Shown here piece after piece: positions 37,001 through 47,300 of a stretch of DNA of 64,000 nucleotides. The first letter of the stretch is position 1, and each line of letters begins with the position of its first letter. The position numbers and the translations under genes are program-made. The stretch comes from Aquila chrysaetos chrysaetos (taxonomy: Eukaryota > Chordata > Aves > Accipitriformes > Accipitridae), in assembly GCF_900496995.4 (NCBI RefSeq), contig NC_044018.1, positions 28,116,858 through 28,180,857 on the forward strand, given 5' to 3'. The notes under the pieces were generated by a model that saw only the letters and a list, made by a program, of their open reading frames with translations, did not search any database and had not been told where the DNA came from.

Positions 37001-37878
37001 GATGGCCCTCAAGGATGCTAGGAGGAAACTGGAAGAGCTGGAATGTGCCCTGAGCAAAGACAAGGAGGAGCTGGCTCGCTTGCTGAAGGAGTACCAGGAG
37101 CTGCTGAACATCAAGATTGCGCTGGACGTTGAGATTGCCATGTACAGGAAACTGCTGGAGGGAGAGGAGAACAGGTGAGACCTGCTGTCAGGTTGGTCTG
37201 GCCAATGTAATGTCTCTCCTTGGGACAGACTGAGGTTTAATCATCTATCACAACCTATTTAATGTTGATATCTGATTTACTTTCATTTTTTCCCCAAGTT
37301 TTTAAGCCCAAAATAGAAATGAGGTGCCCACAGGGAATATTTCTCAGTGGTTTTGACTGATGTTAAATGAAACAGGAAATAAAAGGAGTTGTTAGGAAAT
37401 TTCATGGAGCTTAATTGCTTTCTATTATATTAGACTTACAACTTGTGTTCCTTTCCCTACACAGGCTCTGTGGAGACAACTTGTCCAACGTAAATGTCTG
37501 TAAGTATCTGTACATCATTTTCTCTGCAGAATGGCTTTTACCCTGGGTTTCGTGAGGATTCCCAGGCTGTCACTTGATGTACAGTGAGCCTGTCCTTCTC
37601 TTGCAGCTGTGGTAGGCAGAACCACCATTGCTGGAGGCAGAGCTGGTGGCTTTGGAGCCAGCAGTGGTATGGGAGGGGGAGTATGTGCGGTCGGAGGAGG
37701 AAGCATCATCGGAGGCAGCTGTGGAATGGGAGGAGGAATACTCAGCGGTGGCTTCTCTTCTGGAAGTGGAAGAATGTGCAGCTCTGGAGGTGGCAACTTC
37801 ATCTCAGGGGGTGGATCCTCCTCTGTGCGGAGATGTGTCACAACCACAACGGTTAAATCTTCAGGTGTAAAATACTGA
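34007..37878 (+). CDS. Type II keratin, gene 4 (K1/K2-like, short head and tail), nine exons
   Basis: Exons: 34007-34516, 35387-35601, 35796-35856, 36024-36119, 36296-36460, 36595-36720, 36954-37174, 37465-37499 and 37607-37878. They total 1701 bp, or 566 aa, with GT-AG introns and no stop. The head (~1-150) begins [13 protein letters not shown], has SLHNMGG, and lacks the GGMGG expansion of its neighbours. The helix initiation and termination motifs are intact ([11 protein letters not shown] and [13 protein letters not shown]). The tail is ~100 residues and lacks exactly the three decapeptide repeats of genes 2 and 3; it ends VKSSGVKY. Unusual cysteines occur just before coil 1A (VKCQEKE) and in coil 2 (LEECALS region, where genes 2 and 3 have Ser). 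Exons 2-7 are nearly identical to gene 3, but exons 1, 8 and 9 are its own. The product is a filament subunit pairing with a type I keratin. Confidence 0.93.
35285..37174 (+). repeat. Near-identical block, gene 4 copy (exons 2-7)
   Basis: The partner of 26275-28118. Sequence similarity drops sharply on the left in intron 1 and on the right immediately after the last base of exon 7, where gene 4 has GTGAGA and gene 3 GTACCT. Intron 4 resembles gene 2 rather than gene 3, so exchange has involved all three genes. Confidence 0.88.
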
Positions 37879-38590
37879 GTCATGACCTCAGTCCCTCCAA
37901 GGAAAGAAGCATATTTTCCTTTCTCCAGCCAGCAGCACAGCCCCTTCCATCCTGAACCGGTATCCAGCAAAGAAATGAACTGTTTCCCTTATAGCTCAGA
38001 ACCTCCTTAAATCATCCTGCCCAAGGGGAGACTTGCAGCAAAACACCATCGTGTTGGCAGAGCCCGGCTCCTCTCTGAGCTCCACCAGCCTCCAGGCATG
38101 AAAGAACTTCCTTGAGGGTACCAGGGACTGCAGAGCTCATCTGAGCATCTTTTGCTGCACTTCTTGCTGCTACCCCCAGCTGCTGCACTGGCTGAGGAGG
38201 AGCGTGTATAAAACTGCTCTTTCCTTTCACTTTTTAAGGTCTCTTTTTCAATGGCCGTGTTTCCCTTGCGACTTCCGCGTGTCCTGCATGTTACCCACAT
38301 GCTTGTTTCAGCTATATCAGGAATTCACGTAAGCAGAAGAAACATGATAATGTCTCATAGTCAGATTTAGGAGTGAGAAACAGGTCTTTGGAGATGTCCA
38401 CCTTCCCTTGGTGGAGTAATTTGGCAGCTTTAATATTTTATAGATCACTTTCCCTCTTCTCCTTCACACCTGACATATGTATGGCCTTATTGCAAACCTT
38501 CTGTTGCGTGAACCCTACTGCATGGTTGCTTTCTACCAGCACCTCTTTCCTCCAAGTTCTTTCATTACCAATAAACTGCAGAGAGATGAA
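37879..38590 (+). other. 3' UTR of keratin gene 4
   Basis: Homologous to, but clearly diverged from, the 3' UTRs of genes 2 and 3. It shares the GGAAAGAAGCA, GAAATGAACTGT and GTGTATAAAACT blocks and ends near the AATAAA at 38570. Confidence 0.65.
38570..38575 (+). terminator. Poly(A) signal of keratin gene 4
   Basis: AATAAA in ACCAATAAACTGCAGAGA, aligned with the signals of genes 2 and 3. Confidence 0.75.
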
Positions 38591-39026
38591 AAGATATCCT
38601 TGTGTTGTCTTATCAATTAATGGTCCCCAGGGGAGGGAAAATACACTTTGTTCTTCACCATAAGGAACGGCAATGCCTACGGTGCTCTGTCCTATGGTGC
38701 AAATCACTGAGTGCCATGAACTGCCCAGCTGAGGTGAGGAGGAGGAAGATGGCCCTTCCCTCTCCTCTTAGGAGGTGTTGTCTTGTTCCTCCATAGTAGA
38801 CTCCCCATGTCTCTGCTGGGTGGGAGAGCCACGGCTGTGAGGAGTGTGGCGCAGGAAGGGAACATGCGATGTCAAGCTGGTGGCCTTGAGGTGGGGCGAT
38901 TGCGCTTGTCCCAAGCGTAGCAGGATGAAGTGTCCAGCCCTTAGTTGATTGGCACCTCAGCAGGTTGGGCCACCAGCAGGGACATTGTGGTTGAGATGTA
39001 GCAATGAATGGCAGCAGTTGGTACGT

Positions 39027-39505
39027 GGTGGTCTGAACAGGGCAGTTGTGGCAGATGGACTGGGGTGGTTTGAACATGGCCATTGGGATGTGGTGGTTTG
39101 AACGGGGTTGTTGGGATGTGGCGGTTGGGCTGGGGTGGTTTGAATATGGCCGTTGGGCTGTGGTGGTTTGAACATGGCCATTGGGATGCGACAGATGGAC
39201 TAGGATTGGTTTGAACATAGCTGTTGGGATGTGGCAGTTGGACTGGGGTGGTTTGAACATGGCTGTTGGGATGTGGTGGTTTGAACATGGCTGTTGGGAT
39301 GTGACAGATAGACTAGGATTGGTTTGAACATGGCTGTTGGGATGTGGCCATTTGATGGTGACAGTTTGAAAACAGCCATTGGTATGTGGCACTTGGATGG
39401 TGGCAGTTTGAATGTGGCCGTTGGGATGTGGCAGTTGGACTGGGGTAGTTTGACCACTGCTGTTGGGATGTGGCAGTTTGAACGCAGCCATTGGGATGCA
39501 GCAGC
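39027..39505 (+). repeat. Minisatellite of 28- and 42-bp units built on a 14-bp module
   Basis: About a dozen imperfect units of the form GGTTTGAACATGGC then TGTTGGGATGTGGT (28 bp), some extended by a third 14-bp piece such as AGTTGGACTGGGGT (42 bp). It lies ~0.45 kb after the gene 4 poly(A) signal. Long open frames on the minus strand across it are by-products of the repetition. Confidence 0.85.
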
Positions 39506-41259
39506 CAGCACCAGTCCTCCGCACAGCTGTCATCCCAAGAGGACATGCGGCCAACCCATCACCACCACGCAGTGGCTCAGTCCTGATGGTGCCTGGAGTT
39601 TCCACCCAGGCGCCCTGGAGGCCTCAATGGGGGAGGACACCAGTGACAGGTCTGCAGCGGGCGGTTAATGCACCAATGAAGAGTGGTTGTCCTCCACCCT
39701 TGGCTGGCACAAGGGCAAGCAGCACCATCTATCTGACGAGCAGGGCTCTTACATGGGCACTGGCACCTCATACGTGAGTGGTGGGAAGGCCTGAAGATGC
39801 TACGTGGACAGAAATTACTCATGAAAAAAAGCAGCGTGAAAGTATGAGACACAGCCTCAAACCTGCTATTATAACTCTAGATTGCCCAGCCAGATTAGTC
39901 ATTAGCCCTCTCTAAATAACATCCCATTGCAACCAAATTAATTTGATTAATGCTTGGTTGGATTCTTCTCCAGCATTGGGAGGAGCAAGAGCCAGAGCGG
40001 TAGGTGAATCAACCCTGATTGTACTGTAGTGCGTGCATTACCCTGGTGCAGTCTCAGTGTTTGTCAGATAAAAGTACAGAAATGGAGAAGATCCGTATTG
40101 CAGAGTCCTTGCCACCTAAATGAACAAAACAAATGAGGAAGAAATGATAGTTCTTATTTGAACTAGTGTTACTTTCATGCCGCTTTTCTTATTTTCCCCA
40201 AAATGTTCTTTCAGTTGACACTCTTGACTTCTTAATCTGATGTTTATACGAGGTTATAATATGCTTTATTCTCTTGTTTGAGTAAACAATGACACTTTTG
40301 ATTCTAAAATTTATAGGCTGGGGATGGGAGACACCAAGAAGTCATCTCCTACTTCCTCATCCCAGTGAAGAGTCCAAGGACAGGTACAGACCAAGATGGC
40401 GCAAAGCCCTAGAGCATTCCTGGGGACTTCTTTGGGAGGATGGCAGAGAGCGCGAAGATCTCCAGTGTCTTGGAATCCAGGAAGCCAAAGATGCAGGCTT
40501 CATCCTGCAGAAAACCACAGGCTTTTTATAAGTTCCCTGAGTTTTTCCTGGAGAGGGGCCAGGCTATAACACAGAGGTTGCAGAGTTTATCTCTCCCATC
40601 TGCTGTGCTCATGAAAAACAGAGTAATGCTAATTGCTCAAGTGCATCATGCTTGAATGAAAGATCATAACAGCCCAGTGGCTGGGCTCCCTTTCATCTGC
40701 TCCATGGGGCATTCTGATAGCTGCTAGCTCTAGTGTAAAAGTAGATCCATATTTGCAGCAAAGGGGCCTGTTTTGTTTAAAATGAGTGAATTTACTTGTG
40801 AAACAGCTTCAGTGTCATCAAGCAATGATACGTCTTCAATATTATTTGGTAGAGCTGTTGCCATTTTGGATATACAGGATAAAAAATACAGAATAAATAT
40901 ATTTCTTGTTGGTTTGTAAGTTCCGGTTTTCTACAGCAAAGGGCATGTGCCATCTGCGCTAATACAAAATCTGCTCCCAGGAGTTTCCTGCAGGCTCTGC
41001 TTAGGTGCTTACAAGAACCTGCCTGCATTTTCAGATAATTTCTGGCTTGCAAAGATTGGAGTTCAAAGTGAGATGGCAAATGTCTTACTCCTAGCAATTA
41101 CCACTGAGTCTCTATCACTCAGTCCGAGTAACGTGGGGTTGTGAGATACAGTCTGGGATTGCTGGCCTGTCCAGTCACCAACTGGTTTAGTGCAAGACCA
41201 TTGGTGACTAGATGCCCTACGGCTCTGAGGACAGTTAGGTCCCAACTGGTGGGACCCAG

Positions 41260-41481
41260 AACACTCTTCCTTCCACCAAGTATTGTTGAGGTGGAACAGA
41301 AAGGAGATCTCACCTCCAACAAAGCCAAAAGCGAACTGGATGAAGTCTACAGAGATCTCAGTGGAGCCAAAGAGGAGCTTGGCCAGGCACTGAAGGAATA
41401 TCAGGACTCATTGAGTGTGAAGATAGGCCTGGACATTGAGATTGCCATGTGCAGGAAGCTGCTGGAAGGAGACGAGAGCAG
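41260..41481 (+). pseudogene. Decayed type II keratin exon 7 (coil 2 end)
   Basis: Reading from 41285 gives VEVEQKGDL and later [15 protein letters not shown] and [17 protein letters not shown]. This aligns with the coil 2B end and helix termination motif of type II keratins ([15 protein letters not shown] in the neighbours). A CAG acceptor at 41257-41259 and a GT donor at 41482 bracket 222 bp, one base more than the invariant 221-bp exon 7. The extra base lies in the first 30 bp and breaks the frame. Tyr-to-Cys and other changes hit conserved positions. I found no exon 6 or exon 8 nearby, so I call it a relic of a lost keratin gene rather than a working exon. Confidence 0.8.
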
Positions 41482-43082
41482 GTAGATGTCTATCATAAAA
41501 CCTGGTTCAGGGCATGAGTGGTGCAATATTCTTTGCATTAGAACATGGAAAGAAATATAATAGGTGCAATATTTTATGAGCTTATTGGGGAATGAATCCA
41601 GGTGGCATTATATTGGCTGTAATTAGAGCTGTAATGAGTTTTTAATTGTTACTAATCATGTTTATTATGGGAGGGCCTCAGAAGCTACCAAGATTGCTTC
41701 CCTTGGGTTGGTGACTGTGCAAATATGGAGGAGACTCACCCACTTTGTAGTTATATTGGATATGACAGTGAACAGGTAAGCAGGAAACATTTGCTTTTAT
41801 GAGTGGCACAGCTTTGTTGAAAGGATGGGAACATTGTCTCCTCAGAGGTGATCTGCCTCTGCATCTTTGACACTGTTATTTACATGGCACGTATCTCCTG
41901 AGCAGCTGAAGCCCTTCATGATCCTCAAGGATGAGAAATTCAGAGCAATGGAGCTGAGGTGCAGAGAGGTTATAGGAGATTAAATGTGGAAATCAGCATT
42001 CTTTGGTCCCTCATCTACACTTCAAACACCACCAGCAACACCCCCAGCTCACTTGCCTCCAAGTTGACTTAAGTTCAAAACTAGCTGAAATACTCACTAG
42101 AAAACCTGCTGACCTTCTCAAGAGAGACTGAAATCATACCATGAGAGCAGCAACAGTCACCAAGTATCTGGGTTTGTAAGGAGTTTTAAAACCCAAAGGT
42201 TGAAGACCTGAAAGCTGCTGCAAGCAAACACATTGACCAACATACCTAAAGCTATGTAGCTACTGAAGAAATTTAGCTAAAGAGCAAAGCAGAGCTCTTC
42301 CATTTTCTTTTGCAAGCTGTGCTCCTGTTCTTTTCTTCTAGATGCTAAAACACCTCCTTTCTTGCCTCTTCAGATCCTGGCTGCTCCTGTCTTGGATTCA
42401 GCAGGAGTGAAACTGGTTCTGTTGTCAGTCTCCAGGGATATCTTGTGACAGCAGGGTGAGTCTTGCTTACTGGGATCCAAAGAAGTCCATGTCCTAGAGC
42501 ATCATCTAGGGCTTTACAGGAGAATTTGGACCCTTCATCTAAGTTAATATTCACTTCAACTTTGATTGTAGAGATTGTGACAACAGTCAAGAGCCTTTAA
42601 TCCCAGCCTTTTCTTCCTGTTTGATGTCAGCCCTGTTCCTCTGTGAGAGTGCTCAATGAACTGCAAGCAAATCACACGCTGCTCCCATGTTATGTGTCTC
42701 TGAACAAAATATCTGCTCCCACACAGTCAGGTGACCTGGATGAGTGCTGCCAGTGGATGCGGTGTACCTCCAGCTCCCCCCTGGCCCCATTTCATCCAGG
42801 GCTCTCTCAGCTAAAGCTGGGACGGGTAGAGCAGGATTTGCAGAACTTACGGCAACCATATTGTCTGTCTGGTGCTGACTACAAATCTTCTTCCTCTTCT
42901 TCCTCCCACCCACTCTGGTTTGGATGCTGGTGCTTCTCTGCCCTTCATCTTGCTTCCACACTCACTAGCTCTTCCCTAAGAGTGGGCTGATATTCCTTTA
43001 GGTTTGTACTCACGACCCCACAATCCACATTTTCTGACCACCTCTATTGCTGGTGCCCATCAGGCCTAGCTGAAAGTCTACA

Positions 43083-43122
43083 TGACATGACATGGCATGG
43101 CATAGCATGGCATGGCATGACA
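43083..43122 (+). repeat. ATGGC-type pentanucleotide microsatellite
   Basis: Several consecutive imperfect copies of GGCAT/GACAT (ATGGCATGGCAT pattern) over about 40 bp. No associated gene. Confidence 0.75.
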
Positions 43123-44173
43123 ACATCCACTCTTAACTACAAGCATGGGTTGAAGCAAGTCGACATCTCCCGTTGCCTGGGGACCAGGGCTTGTTGGGCA
43201 GACCTGATGAAGATAGGGTAGACATAGCCACAAAATGCCACTAGAGGGCTTGTAGCCTGTGCAAGGGACACTGCCCCGTTCTCTCACACACCTCAACCTG
43301 CCGTTGTCCTCCAGGTCGATGACGAATTGACTTTCCCATAAATTATCGGTCAGGCTGAGATGGGAATTTCAGGTTGTGCAGAAAACCACTACCTAAAGGA
43401 AGGACCGGCTCCATTCTTAGTGCAGTCATCGGTCACAAGTGACAGCCTGATGAAAGACGAAAGGACAAGTGGTGTGTTGCATTTACCAATAACTGTGTTT
43501 GTGGCAGATCTGCCTGAGCTGCAGGTCCTCTGCCTTGCCTGATCTTTACAGGGTTTGATATGGGGCCAGAATCAACTGAAACAGGAACTGGTCCTTATCT
43601 CAGACTTGGACAGCCACTTCACGCTGGTCCTGGAGGTCCTCAGACCAGCCTCCCTTCCTCCTCCCCAACAAAACCACTCTCTGAAGTCCCTAGAAAAAGT
43701 TCTCTTATTTCTGTTGTGCCTCCACAGGTGTTTGAAATCTGCTGGAGTAAAGGCTGGGCCGGCAGCCAAGGAACCAAGCCCTTCAGCTGGCTTGCATTGC
43801 TTTCTTTTCTTGTAGACATGTAAAAAGGAAATACACTGATCCTCTGTTAGAAGGTCTGTTTTCGTACCACTGCCTTGTCCATTTGAAGTAAAGCAGCTGA
43901 ACAAGAGCAAGGGTAGCTCTGGTATTGTCATACCTGCCAGCAGCACAGCCTGCTTGAAACCTTTTGGGCTGAGAAAGAAATGGCTTCGGTGGCTTTGCAG
44001 TATGAGTCTCCCCACAAATGGTGGGCATAGAAGTGTTTCCTACAGGCTGGAAGGTCTCAGCTGGGAGGGAACTTTGCTGCTGAGTGGTCCTAAGGTGGTG
44101 TGGCAAATCTCTTTGGTGAAAACAGGTTATTTGTTGGAAAAAGATATGCTAGTTCCCCTCCATCCCATCTGCT

Positions 44174-44311
44174 AGCATCCAAGTCACCCTGAACCAAGGC
44201 TTCCTGGCACCTCTCAGTCTAGATGTTGACCCTGAGGTCCAGAATGTGCAAATGCTGGAGAAGGAGCAAATCAAGATCCCCAATGAAAACATTACCTCCT
44301 TTGTTGACAAG
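44174..44311 (+). pseudogene. Decayed type II keratin exon 1 (end of head and start of coil 1A)
   Basis: The frame ending at 44311 reads SIQVTLNQGFLAPLSL, then DVDPEVQNV, EKEQIKIPNENITSFVDK and a GT donor (GTAGGA). It matches the H1/coil 1A start of type II keratins ([25 protein letters not shown] and [11 protein letters not shown] in family members). The helix initiation motif is damaged: [11 protein letters not shown] has become PNENITSFVDK, with a helix-breaking proline. No Gly-rich head or start codon is recognisable upstream, and no exon 2 follows before gene 5. It lies downstream of the exon 7 relic, so the two cannot be parts of one collinear gene unless rearranged. Confidence 0.82.
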
Positions 44312-47300
44312 GTAGGACTTGTAATTTTTTCACTGTGACACTTGTAAAGACTTCTGGTGGGATGTAGCATTCAGGGGTAGGTAGATAGGTCCCTTTTCTG
44401 GAATATTAGGTAGGCAAATTGGGCCTTGAACAGGGGAGTTTATCTTGTGCTTGGATCTGACAGACTGTGATGGCTGAAGTTACTCACACCAGGCTACCAA
44501 AGCACTGGTAAATGCAATGGGATACTTCAGGCTCTGTGCGTCCTTTGGCCACGCTGAGGGCTCAATGGTTATTTTGACACCAAGGTGTGCAGCAAACTGC
44601 TGCTCTGGATGGTTTTTAAAGCACAGACTGTGCCAAGCAGCACTAGAGGGCTCAGAAAATATTTTAAATGCACAAAAGATAGATCTAAATTACTCTTTAT
44701 GGCAAAGTGTTAGCAATCTATCTCCCTGCATGGTACAGAGCCAGCATGCCTGTGGCTCCAAAGGGCTTTTGGTGACAACGTGTGAATGGTTTTGTTTGTA
44801 CAGCACCTAGCACAGATGATTGATGGCTCTGACTGAGGTCCCCAGTGACAATAAATAACTGTATTTAAAACTTTTGTATGTTATTGACTGCTTCTGGCAC
44901 GGGAAGAATTGAAAGCGGTATGATTTGGGAAAGTCTGTGACCTTTTGAGTCATAGGGTTACTTCTAGCAGTCTGCAACTCTCTTGGCTCTTCCCAGCGGT
45001 GGCATGCCTTTGCCGGTCGTTCCGGTGTGCAAATCTGCCTCTGTTCCTGCGGACTGGCATTCTTCTGCCTTGGTGAGCAAAGTGCAGCTGCAATCCAGGA
45101 TGAAAATGGCTGATGGATGAGATAATTCCCCAGATGCTAATACTTCAGTTCCAGCCCTCATGGGCCATGTAGCAATGCTGATAATTTCCTAACATGGACA
45201 AGAGTTGCAGCATGTCCCCTAACAGAGGTGAGCGCTCAGCAGATTTTTATTCTTATTCCCCAGACCAGAGCTTGAATGTGGACCTGGGAGAATTTCCTTT
45301 GCTAAAGAACAACTTTGAGTGGCAGGTCATGACGGGTTCTTCTTGAGGTGCCAGGACTGCCCATGGTCATCATCTGAAATGCCCTATCCCTGTACCACAA
45401 TACGAGCTGCAATATCTGGAGGTTTTGAGTGATCAAACCAGCCTTCATAGATTTTACAATACTCTCCCACCTAAGACAAACCATAATAAATGTTGCCCAG
45501 TGAAGCTTGCCCTAAATCTTACAGACTTATGTCTGTGCAACAATAGCAAGACCCATGTCGTGCACTCCCATGACAAACACTGCTGCAGTGCAGCCTGGGC
45601 CTCTGAGCAAACTATTTCCATCCGCAGCTCTTCCCTGAGATTTATAGCCGGCACGTTAACAGATCCCTTGGGCCATAAGACAGGCAGCCAAATACCGTAT
45701 CCTACCCAGACAGCTTTTCCAGAACCACAAACCCCTGGCTAGTGCCGCGCACAAGCAGGCACAAAATGTGCGTGGTCCTGAGAAGTGCTGGTGGGAGGCA
45801 ATGACGTGCTGCCCTCCCTGGGCCCATTGCCCCACCAGCTCGAAGGTGCACGTCAGCAAGCCATGCCCAACTTACCATGCAAAACCTGCTGGCCCAGACC
45901 CAAACAGTGCTCCGCAGCAGTGGCTGTGCTCCGAAAGTGATCAGACGCTGATCTGGCATGCAGCGAGAGCGAGCTGGCTGCCAGTCTCAAGTTCTTTGGA
46001 AAAAGCTGAATTAAGGGCTTGGCTGGCAAATTATGTTGCACAGTTGCTGTTGTGAACTGGAGCTTTTAACTGGGAGATGCCATGACACAGGAGCTTGTTG
46101 GTTTGCTGGGGAAGCGCCAGGTCCTGAGTTTTGGACACCGTATGGCCTTGGGATCTGGTTAAAGAAGTGTGGGTGTGGGACTGGGACAAAGTGTGCGTGA
46201 TGGGATGGATCCTCCAGGGATAGTACCATTTATGATGGTCTGAAGTGCTCCTTAGTGTAAGGTATCTCATGATGCCACAGGTCTCTTGAGAGGATGAATG
46301 CTGGGGAATCTCGTACCTTTGTGTCAAACTCAGTTGCTGGTCTTTGTCACATCTGCCGCCAATCAGACCATTGCAAACCCAGGAGAGACTGGTGGAATGG
46401 GGCTTGTTTGAAACTGTGGACATACACAATATATCTGGCAGAACCCCTCTGATGGAGGAGTCCTCTTGGTTAAGAAATGCCATTCTTTAAAACACATTAT
46501 CTGTAAGGTTGTGCTAAGAGACTTTGACTAACTGCTATTATGTGGGGAAAGAAAGATTCAAGGATGGATTCTTCAGAGAGGGAATCACCTTCTGGAGGTG
46601 GTGGCCTCTCTTCACCAGCTCTGCAAAGACCCTAAATGGCTAGATTAGCCAAAATACTTACCTTCAGAGCTGGGCATCACGCGATGCCTATGCTAGGTGA
46701 CTTTTCTTCAGGCTCTTCCCTTGCTGGGCAAGAGGTCTAGTCTGAGAATAACCAAAGTTCTGGTGCTTTTTGTGTTGCTTTATCCTTTCTCCACCTGTTT
46801 TGTTGTCCTGTGGATGCTGTTGTTGCTGCTGCAGAGCTAATGACAGCAATTGAGGTTCCAATAACTCAAAAGAGTGATTTACTCAATTGATCACAAATTC
46901 TGACCTTGATTGGACTAATTATCAGCTCTAAGCCAACTGGGAGGCCAGCCCAGGTGATATGTAAGTGTGACTGGGTGTGGTGAACTTCCCAGATGTGATG
47001 ACACTGCCGGGAGAAGGCAGCACTTGGACCCACTTCTTTTGTAGGTTGGTAATCACATTGTTTACTGGATTCTGAACATCTGCCAGAATTATTTCCAGCT
47101 GTTTCAACTTCCTGTGGGAAGGGATGTTATTAAAATTGTTCTCAATCATAAACAGTGTCTTTTGATGCTTGGGATACCCCTCTTAGCATGTTCTCTACCT
47201 CTATTCTCTGACCAAATGAGCTATTGTTTCCCTGTCTACCTAGGAAAGGCTGATCCACTGAGCGTGAAAGGCTTTTCTTTGTTTCCTCAAATTTTGTAGA

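Noticed and set aside
39027-39505. Regularly spaced repeats that could suggest a CRISPR array
   Set aside because: The units are contiguous, degenerate 14-bp modules without unique spacers, in a vertebrate genome; this is a minisatellite.
38655-39605. 316-codon minus-strand frame rich in His, Pro, Thr and Gln
   Set aside because: It lies over the 28/42-bp minisatellite. Units of 28 bp are not multiples of three and the protein shows no domain, so it is a repeat artefact.
42643-42990. 115-codon frame with a Leu/Gln/Glu stretch and poly-Ser
   Set aside because: I considered a keratin coil relic, but it does not align with any exon of the neighbours and lacks splice sites of the right spacing.
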